From contig OZ023186.1 in the NCBI GenBank assembly GCA_963995505.1, positions 868,001-932,000 on the forward strand: a DNA stretch of 64,000 nt, in the 5' to 3' direction. Made by a program: the position numbers and the translations under genes. The stretch comes from Hypericum androsaemum. Its lineage: Eukaryota; Streptophyta; Magnoliopsida; Malpighiales; Hypericaceae. Shown piece after piece: positions 33,051-45,945 of the stretch. Each line of letters starts with the position of its first letter. The stretch's first letter is position 1. The notes beneath the pieces are model-generated. The model ran no database searches. It had not been told where the DNA came from and was given only the letters and a program-made list of their open reading frames with translations.

Positions 33051-36000
33051 ATGTATAATCTCTCCCTCTTCCTTCCATCAAAACATCTTCAAGTTCCTGC
33101 TCAATTACGAAACCCTAACATATTCGCTCTCGGGACAAAATTGACAGCCAACGGTATGAAATTATCTGATATGTCTTCTAAATGTTCTCAGACGATTCTT
33201 TCAGCTGGACCCCCTTACTGTTTGGACATATCTCATGGCTACTCCAGAGAATTTCAGTTCCGGGTATATCCGTCACTTATATATCATTTTCACGTACTTC
33301 GGAGTTGCATCTTTTCAGCATTATGGTTTTCTGGTTTATACACTTGGTATCCGATCCACCAGGTTGACTAATTCAAGTTCGAGTTACTTAGTACCTTAGA
33401 ATATAGATCAGAAAATGGTCCAGACTAGACCAATCCGGAAAAAACCGCAAGAACCAAAAAATCAGAAAAATACGAGAACCAGACCAATCTATTTTCCTTT
33501 CAGGACCATACCTGAACCAAACCAGATTTATTGGTCTGGTCTGGTTCCGAAATGCCCACTCTTAAAAAATATCATTAAGAAATTGCAATAAAAATCAAAC
33601 CAATCAACGAGCAAAACCAAAGAAAAAATTTAATTAAACACTAGGATTAAAGTTTTCAATAAAACACACCACGAACACAACATTTCAAATAGCATAAAAA
33701 CAAGAATACTCTAAGAATAGTACCGTTAGGATTACTCGATCCTTATCCTGTAAAAAAGGAGAGGCAATTTTGTCCATATAAAATCTATAACTAATTTTAA
33801 TGATTAAATGATAAACAAAAATAGAGAAAAGATATTTAGAGAAAATAAAAACAAAGAAGGGAGGTTCAATGAATGATGAAGAGAAAAAATAAAATCTAGA
33901 AGAGTATGGAAGAATATTATTCTATGTATGTAGGCCTGGCCCAAATTGAAAAATTATTAGTTAGGTATGGTTCTTTATGATTCTATACAAAGAGCACCGG
34001 ACCAAGAACCAATCTTTTTGTCTTGGAGAAACCAAACCGGACAAGGATTCTTTTGGATCTAGTTCTGTACCAAATTTTTGGTGAGCAAATATTTAACATT
34101 CATATATTCTTAAAAAATCGAACTCAAAATTTGGTTACATTATAATAATTCCTTGTTAGTTGATCCAAGTGTGTTGGTCTTTTCAAAATTATGTCAGTAT
34201 ATGTTCCCAATACTAATTTTTGTTGTTGTTGCTATTATTTGGTATCCGAATATTTATTGTACCGATAATCTAATTTTGAACTGGTTATATTTTTTGAAAG
34301 GTGGCAACTCTTGATCAGGAATGAATGTTCGTCCAGTCATCGAGTTTTTTAAAAATTTCATCTTTTATTTTTTGTTAAGATTTGCTTCAGATGTTTTCGA
34401 TTTTAATTGTTGAGGGCTATTTTTAAAAGAAGTATTTGCAAGATTCCAAATTTTCTGTAATGTTGATATTAATAGAATTATACTTGGTTATATATACACA
34501 CACAATAAACATGGGACATCAAGACATTGGTTTCCATCTAGGCCATGGCTAAGCAAGTTGGAGAAACAAGTGAGTTTGCTCCCGGAAGAAAATTGAACTA
34601 CAACGATGTGTTGGTGAAATTTTTGAGGCCCTACTCCATGATAGGAACATTTATGTCATGCATGTAAGTAACAATTAATTTTTACTTTAAGATATGTATA
34701 TTTTGTTACGCTTACTATATACCCTTAGTCTTTTGTGCTTCGTAATTAGGAGTTATCGAGGATTAATACAGGGGCGGAGCGAGAAAATTTTGAGAGTAGT
34801 GGTAATATAACTTGATAATGGTGCAGATTAATATTCTGATTTCAATTTTTAGGTAGATTAATTTTTTTGTGAGGTCAATTTCTAATTTTAGTGAGGACAT
34901 ACATTAAAAAATATATTAGTTATCAAAAAAAATTTAAGTGGGGGCAATTGCCCCCACTCCACTAATAGTAGCTCCGCCCCTGGATTAATATATAGAATCT
35001 ATCTACTTATATATTGACAGATTGTTTTGAAAATGTTTGGATAGGGCTTACTTGGGAAGAACGTGCATGGAGAGCCCAGAATTGCTCAAGTGGTCTTTCC
35101 TACCAAAGGCAGTGGCGACTCTTGTTGCTGTGTTAAGTACATCAGCATTCAACTCTGGCCACAACCAACTCCATGACATCGAAATAGATAAGTATGCGAC
35201 AGAGTTGTTTGACTCGTTTTATAAGCGGAAGAATTTCATCTTTTGGGTTGAATATGAACCCAAATTATTGACAATTTTTAATTAATTTGTAGGATCAACA
35301 AACCCGACTTGGTTTTAGCATCGGGGGATCTGTCACTGGGACTGGCTTGGTCGTTAGTGATGAGCTATGTGATAATAGGTATATTGGCTTCGGCATTTGT
35401 TCAGTCCAAAGTCCTAATGGCTTGCGTTTGCATCAAATTCTTCTCTATATACATATACAACGCTCCTCCAGTTAGGCTCAAGAGAACTTCCGCTGGTGCA
35501 ATTTTCAGTGCGTCGGTAAGTATATATTTTTCTTATACTATGAAATCTTACGCGGGAGACTTTGTAACTGGTGTTTTCTCTAGTCGTTTAATTTGTTAAT
35601 AGAACTCCGAATTGAGATGTTATTAATATGTTGTTGTTTCTTATATGTATTGGATTAGGATTTATAATGTTGTTTGATTTTGTGCAGGTGTGGACACTTA
35701 TGAACAATTTCGCTGCGTATGGTGCTGCAAGACACATTTTAGGACTTCCTTTCCAATTGAGGTGCTTCGCTGTTACTGTATAAACACGTGGTATTTTGGG
35801 GATATTCTAATTTTTTTCGAAAGTATGAATATAAAATTTATCCAATTATTAAGAAAAAAATTTTAATTTTTTTATAAAAAATGTGGAGACATCTTCCCCA
35901 AGTATAAAGTATGTCTCTTAGCCGCTGAACTTACATTTTATCATTTCGGCTTAACATGTAAGACTATTTTTTTTGCAATGTGCAAGTATGTAATTTTTGT

Positions 36001-37841
36001 CATCTGTTGTTGCTTTTCTCAAGCAACCGAAATGTAACTTTTTCGTTGTCGAGCATCGATAAATTTCATCTATTGAATTTAAAATTTTCTTGTATATTTT
36101 CCTAAACCATAGAGATTTGGAGACATTAGTATGATTTATTTTTTCATTCAATTTCCGCGAAACCCGTTTAACTCTTTGTTACGGACGCAATTAACATTTT
36201 TCAGCTTACCAGTGATGTTCATGACGACATTCAGCATCGTGTTTCATGCTACTTTTTGTATACTGAAAGATCTTCCCGACGTAGAAGGAGATCGCAAGTA
36301 AGTTCGAATTTACTTAAATTAAGCTAAATCCATTTGTACTGCCGTAAAATTTCATTACATATCCATAAAATGGAAATAGAATGTATGTTAGATTGGCCAC
36401 TACCATGTTTTTTAAAATAATTTATTGCCTCACACTTTGCAGATTTGGGGTGATTACTCTTGCAGTAATGTTAGGAAAAAGAACCGCAGCTTTTATGGGT
36501 TCTGGTATTCTTATGCATAATTATGCTTTTGCAATCATAATGGCTATAAAATATCCTCAGGTAAATAGCATCAAAGCTTCCACAACTCAAAATCTTACCC
36601 AACATAAATCAAGATTTGTCGATGAGTATATATACTGTATGACAAATTGTATATCTGATTAATAAGTTTTATCTATCAGGTTTTTCGTCAAATCGTAATG
36701 ATACCGGCACATATTGCCATGGCTTGTGTCCTAGCTTATCAGGTTTGCAATATAACATTGAATTCCTTTCCATTTAAATACTATTCAATAAAGATTGAAG
36801 GTTACCATTTAATGCAATTTTATATTATTAAAGGTCTCATTTATACTTAATTTGTTTCATCCCAGGTCTGGAAGCTGGAAAAGGCAAAATATAACAAGGT
36901 GTGTACTGCTAATTTTTCCCTTAAAAAATATTTTGTAAGTTACATCACCTTGTAACCGGACATCAAGTGGGTCAATTGATCTTGATTCGAGTCGGATTAG
37001 ACTTTTTTGAAAGATGAAAAAGTTGTTCCCGACAAGTGTTTAACACTGTTATTATCTCATTGGTTCGAACTTCAGACCTCTTAGTTAAACTGGATAATGG
37101 CCTCATTAGTTGATATAATCATTGTTGATTTAAATAAAATATTTTTAATAAGCAAAGTATTATTACCCACTAAAAAGTTACTCCATATGATGTGCACTAC
37201 ACCTAATACTGTCATAAGCACTAAATATCCTATAAATAGTTACAAAGATATCCACCTCCCTCCCTCTTCAAGATAAAAGCAAGCCCGCTTTTTGAATTGT
37301 CGTCCTCCTCTTATATGTTATCTGATTCATGGTCTTTGATTTTTTTTATCTCCTAATTGGGCCCTCTATGAACTTGAATGTAGGTTTTTTGGGTCTCTTA
37401 CTTTAGAGTGGTAGCGTCAAGCCCCAAAAGTTAATAATTCGCCTCTTCCAAAAAGTTTAAAAAATATATTAGAACCTGCTTATACTAATTTTGTCTAAGA
37501 TAGGTAATAATAATTTGCGAAAAGTCAATAATCAAATCCCTCTCATTTCATTTGGGTCCCACTGCAGGCCTTACGGCTCCCATTAGTCATCAAGGAAAAT
37601 TCATAAGGAGTCATGGCATTTAAGCCGAGCGCAAAAAAATAGGACTTCCAATAAAATTACTCTAAGTAATCCGATCAATTCGCAAGTGGCTGTTTTAATT
37701 TAGCCAAAAATCTAGAATTTGAGGATGGGACATCCTCGTTTAATGAAGCCTGGGTTCACTATGCAGGAAGACAGCCAAGTGTTCTACAAATTTCTGTGGA
37801 AGCTCCTTGATGCAGAGTGGGCAATATTTCCTTTTATTTAG
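33051..37841 (+). CDS. Plastid-type UbiA aromatic prenyltransferase PT-B, ten exons, intact
   Basis: Exons: 33051-33263, 34542-34663, 35045-35191, 35293-35515, 35688-35761, 36205-36297, 36443-36560, 36680-36742, 36866-36898 and 37767-37841. All introns are GT-AG; the total is 1161 nt, 386 residues plus TAG. The N-terminus (MYNLSLFLPSKHLQVP...) is Ser-rich and poor in acidic residues, as in a plastid transit peptide. Next comes the conserved RPYSMIGTFMS, first Asp-rich motif NQLHDIEID (about residues 150-158), NAPPVRLKR, second motif KDLPDVEGD (about 270-278) and several membrane helices. The motifs bind Mg-prenyl diphosphate. The family (homogentisate phytyltransferase and the flavonoid or phenolic prenyltransferases derived from it) prenylates aromatic rings in plastid membranes. 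Recent tandem duplication suggests specialised metabolism more than tocopherol synthesis; donor and acceptor are unknown. Confidence 0.92.
34769..34982. mobile_element. hAT-type MITE in PT-B intron 2 (8-bp TSD)
   Basis: 214 bp with perfect 12-bp ends CAGGGGCGGAGC and its inverse, flanked by GATTAATA at 34761-34768 and 34983-34990. PT-A (near 7825) has the same intron without it and with one GATTAATA. It therefore arose after the duplication, or PT-A was copied from an empty allele. Confidence 0.93.
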
Positions 37842-38041
37842 AAGAAGTAATTACCAGCGAACCCATACAAAGGTCCACAGAACTTGACGGAAGTTTGACC
37901 GATTTGTATTATACCACGAATAAGGCAAATTCCGATAGTCTTTCCTTTTCTTATACACTTGCTATCTAGAAACTAGAGTTTGTATTGAATTTTAATATTT
38001 TCTTAAATTCCGAGTATTACCTAGTCTCTAGCTGTATTCTA
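37842..38041 (+). other. PT-B 3' flank
   Basis: Matches 10229-10431 (PT-A side) and 58694-58860 (PT-C side), so it is the conserved downstream region of the prenyltransferase, probably the 3'UTR. No separate gene. Confidence 0.6.
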
Positions 38042-39487
38042 CTTTTTTTTTTGAATATCGGAGGCCAACACGGGGTTTTGGATTGGGTACGGAGTGAAGG
38101 AATTGATTCCGAACGGTTTGGAGTGAAGGGGGACCGCAGCGGCAAGCGCAAGTATGTGATAATGGCAAGCGCAAGTATGTGATAATGGCAAGCACAGTTA
38201 TGTGATAATGGCAAGTGCAGTTATGTGATAATGGCATTTATTTTTGTGAAAACGGCAAGTCCCCGTTGGTGATAATGGCACGCATAATTTTTTTCATTTT
38301 GGTCCCCCGTGTTTTACCATTTTTGCAAAAAGGTCACACTGGCATGTGTAGTCATGTGATATTGGCATGCACAGTTATGTGATACTGGCATTTGTATCCG
38401 GCATGTGTTTGTGCATAGCTTTTTTCATTTTGATCCCCGTATTTTAGCGCATTTACAAAAAAAGTCCTCGCGTGTCTTCATTCCAAACGGTTCGAAATAG
38501 TAACATTCCGTACCCAATCCACCCCCAACACGGACCAGCAACACCATTCAGAGAAATTCCTCATAATTATGAGAATAAGGCTATCGATGCAAGGCACCCG
38601 ATGTTCAAATATGAACTTGTTACGAGTCCACCACACATTCCAAATATAAGCAGCTAGTAGGATATACCACAATTTCCCAAGGAAAGCACCCTCAACCAAA
38701 CCCAACCAATCATCCAGAAGCCTGAATGCAAAACCCCCCAGCACACCAACTAACACCGATTAGGTTGAGTAGATGATATAAGGCCCTCGAGGAAAACATA
38801 CACCGAAGAAAAAGGTGATTGGAAGACTCCACTTCTTGGTTACATAGGGGGCACAACGATTCCTGTGGCCGAATCAAGCCGATACAAAGTAGATTATCGG
38901 GAGTTTTAAGCTTTCCTTATAGGGTTTAGCAAAGAAAGTGACTCACTTTGGGAGGGATGAGGGGGGACCCTTGAATAACAACTCATAAAGATTATGCACC
39001 GAGAAGCCATTAGACTGATCCGGGCACCAGGCAATTCTATCCGGTTCCAAAGAGGAAATGCGATAACCAGAGAGAACATGACTACGCTGCGCGGCACTCT
39101 CTTCCTCCCACACAAACAAGTTCCGTCGCCAATTCCAACTCCACCCGCCATCCCCATTAGAATGACTCCAAAGGTCGCAAACTCGTGGCCTCTTTATCAT
39201 GAGCAAGTGAGAAAAGCCTTGGGAAAAGGTTGCAATGAGGTTCAGAAGTCGCCCAAGAATCCAACCAGAACTTCGTAAGGGACCCGTTCCTGATCGAGAT
39301 GCGAATATTCTTCCTGAAAGTCGAAGCTGAGAGAACATCGGACGCCGCCAACTTCCAAATGTTAGCCCAGATACCACCACGGCGGAGATTGCCTGGACTC
39401 CGGGAGAGAGGGAATTGACCTGAGGGAACTCTAGCGACCGCGTGTACTCCACGAACCACCACAGCCCAAAGGGAGTCCGAATCAACA
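38042..39487 (-). mobile_element. LINE (L1-type) ORF2 3' fragment, copy B, split by a MITE
   Basis: The minus strand runs from about 39487 (ORF2 region with IRNGSLTKFWLDSWATSEP and FPRLFSLAHDKE) through AAYIWNVWWTRNKFIFEH to a poly(A) remnant (T-run on plus, 38042-38052). It is 5' truncated. PT-C flank near 58860 continues past CTGTATTCTAC without the LINE and marks its insertion point. Frameshifts are present, and a 451-bp MITE interrupts it near its 3' end. A small segment of the zinc-binding region is deleted relative to copy A. Confidence 0.82.
38074..38524. mobile_element. MULE-type MITE in LINE copy B (9-bp TSD) with 23-bp tandem repeats
   Basis: 451 bp with CCAACACGG on each side (38065-38073, 38525-38533); LINE copy A (near 10450) is the empty site. 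Inverted ends share GGATTGGGTACGGA. The interior (about 38135-38240) has four copies of a 22-23-nt unit near GGCAAGCGCAAGTATGTGAT, decaying to the right. Confidence 0.9.
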
Positions 39488-39967
39488 AGAAATTAAGTAA
39501 ATAACATAATTAAGTAAATAACATAATTGAAATGATTTGTTTACGTGATCATTAGTTTATTACGGTATGACAAAATTAATGTACTATATGTGACATGATG
39601 GTAGTATAGTTACGATTAGTAAAATTTTTATACCAAAATTACATTAAAATTTTACTAGGCAGATTAATTCAAATTCGAATTAGATATAATTTTTTCTACC
39701 ATGTTCAAACATTACTTCATTTTCATAGCTCGTATTCGGGACATTTGGTTATGTTAGAAGTTGGACACAAGGATACAATTTTCATTAGCTTGGCAGTTAA
39801 ATTTTTTGGCATTAGAAATTGTACCGTCGATGAAAACTAATTTACCTATAATAAAAAAATTCGCATCTTGTCATGGGATACCTTAAAATTCAATGCTGAG
39901 TCATAAAAAAAATGAAGGTTGATCACATAATTGAGAAGCTATTTAAGCCATCCATTTGATCCATAGT
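39488..39967. repeat. Array segment right of LINE B
   Basis: Non-coding. It starts with a short tandem AATTAAGTAAATAACAT repeated twice and then matches 59560-59806 and 60644-60850, where a hAT element separates the two halves. Ends at the copia LTR. Confidence 0.55.
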
Positions 39968-40324
39968 TGTTAGGAAATAACACAAAGAAACAAGAACGTA
40001 TACAAGAATACGAACACAAAAGATTATGTGATTCATTTTAATGCTTACGTCCACGAAGAGAAAGAAGATCTTTATTGACGAATTTCTTAGCCACAAAGTA
40101 ACACAACCTACAATAACATGCCTTGTATATATAGACAAACTCTAGCAAACCACAGAACCTATCTAGGTTATGTAGGAGTCCAAAATATGAGTTCAAACAA
40201 AACAGAAACCAGTTCGAAGTGTCACCTAGCGGACGCTGGATCTTTAGCTTCTGTAACATGCCCCTAGCGTCCGCTAGATCTCTAACGGTCGCTAGGCCCC
40301 CTGATTTCAAGCCACTTCCCAACA
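39968..40324 (-). repeat. 3' LTR of the second copia family, copy B
   Basis: 357 bp, homologous to 17896-18243 and inserted at the same array position, so it was duplicated with the array and is not an independent insertion. Confidence 0.75.
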
Positions 40325-42110
40325 ATCTCTGCCTTGGCAAGAAATCATCCTTTGGAAGAACTATGAAACTCCACCCAAACTTCAACAATCTCCAACTCGA
40401 TGAGAAATTGCCCCTTGGAGAAACACGAAGTCTTGCGAACCCAAACTGACTTCACCTGGAACCTTAGACCCTTCCATCCTCATCAAGACCATCATCACTT
40501 CTCTCTATCTTTGTTCAATCACTTGGAGACATCTTTAAAATTTGAGCATTTTTAGAGCTTGCTTGGTGTATTTTCTCCAACCTTCATTGAAACCCAACAT
40601 GCTAGTTCACCTGCTGAAGCAACCTTGTGACCAATAGGTACTCCTCTATTTTTTGGGTCATCCACATACTTCGCAACTTTGAGCTGCTTCTTGGACCTTG
40701 TTCCTTTGCCTCGAACCAATGCTACAAGCCATAGCATACATTGGGAAATCTTTTGTTCTACCTAGTAGAACCCTTGACACTTTACCAACTTTACTGTTTG
40801 CCCTTGAGTGAGATAAAACCTGATTTGCCCGTAGTGTTACCAATGGTCTCGCATTCCCAAAGCCAAACTAACCCAGCACCTTTGTATTGCAGATACCTTT
40901 AGACAACCATAGCTCCTCGTTAACCTTATCTCCACGAATCCCCATTCTAAGAACTCTCTTGGCTGCACTCAACCCATTCAAGTTAAGACTTTGCTTCCTT
41001 ATATGATCCAACCTCAAATGCCAAGAGATTTTCCCTCCTCCATCAGACTCCAATGAGGTGACTCCACCTACAACAATATTCTCTACTAATCTGTAGGTGT
41101 TCCTTACATCTATTTCACCCTTCATCACCACCATAGCATTCTTCTCCACCTCCATTAGACCACCTCCAACCAAGGCTCATAATGATATCAAATTCTTTTC
41201 TACATTTGAAACATGTCTAAAACTATATAACTTTCTCACGACACCATCCCACATCTTAGTTCGTATGTCCCTTATGCCAGCAATTCTACAAGTAGAACCA
41301 TCATTCATAGTCACCATAACTAAATTAACGAACTTGTAGGTGTCAAACCAATCCCTATCGGGTGCCATGTGAAAAGAGCACCCACTATCCAAAATTCAGA
41401 AATCAAGAGAATACTTAGAAATTATAACTTGATAAGACAGAAAGACAGTCACCATCCGACCCGTCCGAATGTGAAGCCATATTCATGGAACCCGATCCAT
41501 TACGATCCCTAGTTCTTCCTGGACAATCCTTCTTCATATGCCCATTTTCTTCGCACTTGAAGCTATTTTTATTGAACCTCATTGACCCCGACTTGGATCC
41601 TTTTTCATCTTTTTTTCCTCTACGATCATGGCTTCCCCTCAGGATCATCCCTTCTCCTCATTCATCATCGTCCTTCTTTCTTTGATTAAACTCTAGCAGA
41701 GCACTAGTGATATCCTCCAACACCAAGGACTCTTTGCCCCAAGTTAAAGTTGTAACCAAACTTTCGTAAAAACTTAGTAATGAATTCAACAGCAATAATG
41801 TTTTATCTTCATCCTCGAACTTCACGTCGACCTTTATCAAATCCCTCACAATTGATTGAAACTATTGATATGTTGGCTCAAATATGAGCCCTCTATCATC
41901 TTAAACTGGTACAACCTTTGCTTCAGATAAAGCTTGTTCAATAGAGACTTTCACATATACTTGTTCTCCAATTTCTTCCAAACCTCAGCTGATGACTTCT
42001 CATTCATAATATGATACATCACATCATCCTGCAGGCTAGAAGGTTGATTTAGCTTAAACATAGTCCTCAAGTTCCAACTCTGGAAATACCCTGGGAACAT
42101 GGTTTTGTTA
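40325..42110 (-). mobile_element. copia gag/protease/pre-integrase remnant, copy B
   Basis: Same organisation and same internal deletion as 18244-20070. Visible pieces: gag, knuckle-like SFKCEENGHMKKDCPGR (first Cys replaced by Ser), protease-like MDSGCSFHMAPDRDWFDTYKF (DSG intact) and pre-integrase ISWHLRLDHIRKQSLNLNGL. Frames are broken by stops. Confidence 0.75.
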
Positions 42111-42946
42111 AAACTTGGTGGAGAGACCTTGTCACCTCATGTCTATCTTGAATTTGACTTAGTTAGGCAAAAATCAATTCATAAAAATAAATTCAATTAA
42201 AAAAGTAGTTCTGAATGATAAGAAAAGTATATAAATAACAAATGGTTTCTTCTATGTTGGAAATAAATATGATCACGCTTTCCACTCCTACATTAGGAAT
42301 GCAGAGATAATAAAACGACAAGCCTGGCAATAATTTGCAAAGAGACATCCTCGAAGATGCTGTCGGACTTGGAGGTTTCCTCCTTGTTGTTCTTAACGCA
42401 GGCGTAATTTCATTGTCTAGGATCCTAGCAATCTTTGTCTCCTCACATCCATTATCAATCCAATCGCACAATAGCCATGTGAGAAATAGTAAACAAGGTG
42501 GACTACTAATCTACAAAAGTTTCCTCCTTGTTTTCATATATTTCTCACACTAATCATATTCTTTCACAGCATTAGGAAGTTTGAGCAGCTAGTAGGAAGT
42601 TTCTGCTTAAATAGAGCAGCTAGTAGGAAGTTTCTGCTTAAATAGAGCAGATAAACACACGTACCAGGTAACAAAGAGATCCATAATATAGAATTATGAT
42701 TTAACCATTGGCGAGTACACATTGTTCACATAATCACAGTTTAAACAATATCCAAACTTACATAGTTAGAACCCATATTTAGAGAATACTATCTGCACAT
42801 GTATTATGCAAAATTACTGTCTTCTGAATAATTTATTTTGGACCATCATCTTCCAGCAGATCAAGCTGTACAAAAATTCAGAAACCTGAATTAAAAAGCA
42901 TGTCTAAGTACCACAAACAAAATCTTGTCAGCCATAACCATGCATC
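42111..42946. repeat. Array block 3' of Cys4, left of the solo LTR
   Basis: Matches 20071-20845. It contains a tandem duplication of about 31 bp (GCAGCTAGTAGGAAGTTTCT...) at 42585-42650 absent from the other copies. Non-coding. Confidence 0.55.
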
Positions 42947-45161
42947 TGTTGGAGAATTGGTTTAATAACCAAGGAAGAGATGGCCCAATACAATTGAGTG
43001 TATTGAGTTTTGGGCCCAAATATTTAATTAGAATGAGAATCTTAATTAAATATAATTGGAGGTCACACCAATTAGATTTGAGTATTTGTGAGATTAATAT
43101 GAAACTCATTGATTAAGCTTCGTAACGATGTATATAATACTTGCGAAAATCTAATTCTCAGGGTGAATGAGAAATTGGCTTAAAGGTGGTCTGGCTATGG
43201 GTTACAGGGTTGTGGGTTTGTGAGAATTGTTCCAGGTTCCAAGGCCTTATCTTTTTAGAGCTGGGCCGGACTTGTTGAAGCGATTCTTGGGACAAAATTT
43301 GATTGGGCTTCCTCTTGGACAAGCCCACGCTCTAGAACCTTCTTCCCCTTCCATGCCATTTGAATTTAAATTTAGATTTAAATTCATGAGTGTAACAACC
43401 CATTTAATTTGAGATTTTATGGGTTTTGTAACATCTCATTCAATGGGTGTGTTAATGGCCCTATTGATTACAGATTGGAATGTTGGAGGCCAAGGTTGCC
43501 TATAAAAGGAACCCTTCTCCTTCATTACAAATCACCCCTAGCTCGCACTCTTCCTTAGGCTCTCTACTTCTCCCTTCTTAGTATAGCATTTCTCTCATTC
43601 ATAAGAGTCGGAGTTCTACACCACCAAATGTTCAAAAGGTGTATGAAAGTGTTTTCTTTCATACACGTGATTGGTCATTGTATCTTGGGAACTCTCTTAC
43701 CCACGGAGGTCTGAAGCATATAGGCGGGTAATAAGAGTTTAAGGGCACACGGTTAAACTGTGGCCTCGTCCAGGATTCAATCCAAAAGTTACTACCTTGA
43801 AGACGACGTATTACACACTTAGCCCGAAGTGTGATCGTGAGCATACTCTCACCCTTCTCTTTTTTTAATATATATTGCTCATGCTTTATATACTCGTGTT
43901 AAACCATAGGTTACTAATATTTTATCAACAATCTTAAACTCTTATTATATTCAAAATATTAGTAAACTGGTCTTCATGTATGTCGTAAACGTGCTTCTAT
44001 GTAGCTAATGCTTTCTGTGTTAGACCCTCCTGAGAATATTCCTAACCTTGCTACTGCAAGGGAAATAAATTCATCATAATAATAAAACCTTTTAAGTTGC
44101 TGTGATTTATGTATTCCGTTTGCCAAAAGAAATAGTTTTCAGAGAAAGTGTCCCTGCATGCACTTCCTGGTACAGGTTGAGAAATATTCAAATAACAAAT
44201 CAATTAATTGGGTTACTGTTCGATTGGTTTTTACAGTTTCGGCATTACTTTGGGATTTCATTTAATTGTCTTCACTGCTTAACCTCCAGTCTTCATTGCT
44301 TACCGATTAAATTATTAAAGTCGCTTATTACTGTTCCAATTGAATCGTTGGAATATTGTTTTAAGCATTAGTTGTATATGCTTAGTTCCGAGAACGTTTC
44401 AATTTTGATGCATTTATTGTTTGATTCTCTGTTACACTTTCAAGTTAATAGCAATCGTAATCACACTTGGAATATCAAATAATTTTATGGTAGTTATTAC
44501 CACGTATTAAATGATATATAGAGAGGTGTCACGTTTCCATTCGATTTTGTTGGAAAAATGTATGACTAGTTAATTACGTGAAGAACTCTTCATATTCTAC
44601 AACATGATTAATGGATTTGGAAATCAAGTAGATACACGATTTACTTAATGATTATGTTATGAGTAGTCGGCTGCCTCCAAGTATTCTGGTGATATCACGT
44701 TTATTATTGTTATTGAACATGATCGGCATCTAGAAAAGAAGCGGAAAAGGTTTCGTGGTGATCAGTAATTAATTGTTACATTAGATATTGTTGTTTTAAT
44801 GTACATTGGACTTGCAGCCTACAAGTTCCTGCACGTATTTGCGTAAGCATGTGTGTGATTGTGAAGCCATGGAGCCGAGGATGTGCCAGCGTATTTGATT
44901 TTTCAAATCGTGGAGACTAGTGTAATTGATCAATCTTGCGAAATTGGGCTCATATATAATCTTTACAAAATTGTAGAATTATTGGGCTTATAAAGTGGCA
45001 TACATGTCGTATTCTACATAGTGGGCCTATGTTTATACTTGTTAAAGAAGTTTTGTAATTCTAAACTTAAATCAATTTGTGAAATTGATTGTGTCGGGCT
45101 TTAATTGTGGATGTTGGGGCCCCCTTAGTGGGCCTATTTTTGTGGAAAAGTTTTACCAACA
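42947..45161. mobile_element. Solo-LTR-like retroelement remnant, 2215 bp (TSD GCATC)
   Basis: Begins TGTTGGAGAATTGG and ends TTTTACCAACA, flanked by GCATC at 42942-42946 and 45162-45166. The copy at about 20843 reads straight through with one GCATC, an exact empty site. It has TG...CA ends, a 5-bp TSD, a TATA-like CCTATAAAAGG near 43500 and no protein-coding domain: a solo LTR, or less likely a non-coding terminal-repeat element whose LTRs I failed to see. Confidence 0.8.
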
Positions 45162-45945
45162 GCATCTAAGGGTATCCATTCAAAACAATTGACATCTTGT
45201 CCCAAAACCAACAGGATTTTGTACAAGACGCTACCATCAGTCATGAACCTTTTTTTTTTTAAAACATCAGTCATGAACCAAGCTCCTAGCCTGTAACCAA
45301 GAGAGCACTTTCAAATATATTCCACAACTTTGACCAGCGACGCAATTTATTGTATGCCAAAAGGATCATGCAGAGCTCCAAAGTTGCTACAAGGTAATGT
45401 AACAAAATACACAAATTTGAAGAACGCCAAGGCCTTGAAAGCTCCAAGTTGGTTCACGCTTGGAGAAGAAGTTGGCCATCACAGAACTACACTCAAAAGC
45501 TAAGGAGTAGAAAGTTCAACCCTCAATACCGAATTAAACAACATAACTTTGAGGCCAGTAATACAAGACCTGAGATACCAAGGTTCCAATGACCTACCAG
45601 CTCAGAACCCTAAAGTCCAAATGTGCAACACAACAAAACATAGCATATATAATCTAATATAACACCATAAATCACACACTAATGCAATAAGAGTTTACAT
45701 TCTTTCTTATTTCCACAATTTTAGTTCATCTACAAATGAGAGTGGTTCAAAAAGGTAATCATTGTCCTCACCCTATTTTAAAGCTAGCATTAAACTATGA
45801 CTTTGATTTTTAGAAGTCAATATATGTCCAAAAGGACTTGAAGATAATTGACAATTTTCTAACCCACTATTGTATGCATTAGAGTATGCAGTTAAACATT
45901 AAGAGACGCGTACTTCTTCTCAAGAAATAGCAGTTACTAACCGAG
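45162..45945. repeat. Array block 3' of Cys4, right of the solo LTR
   Basis: Continues the block interrupted at 42946 and matches 20846-21628. Non-coding. Confidence 0.55.
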
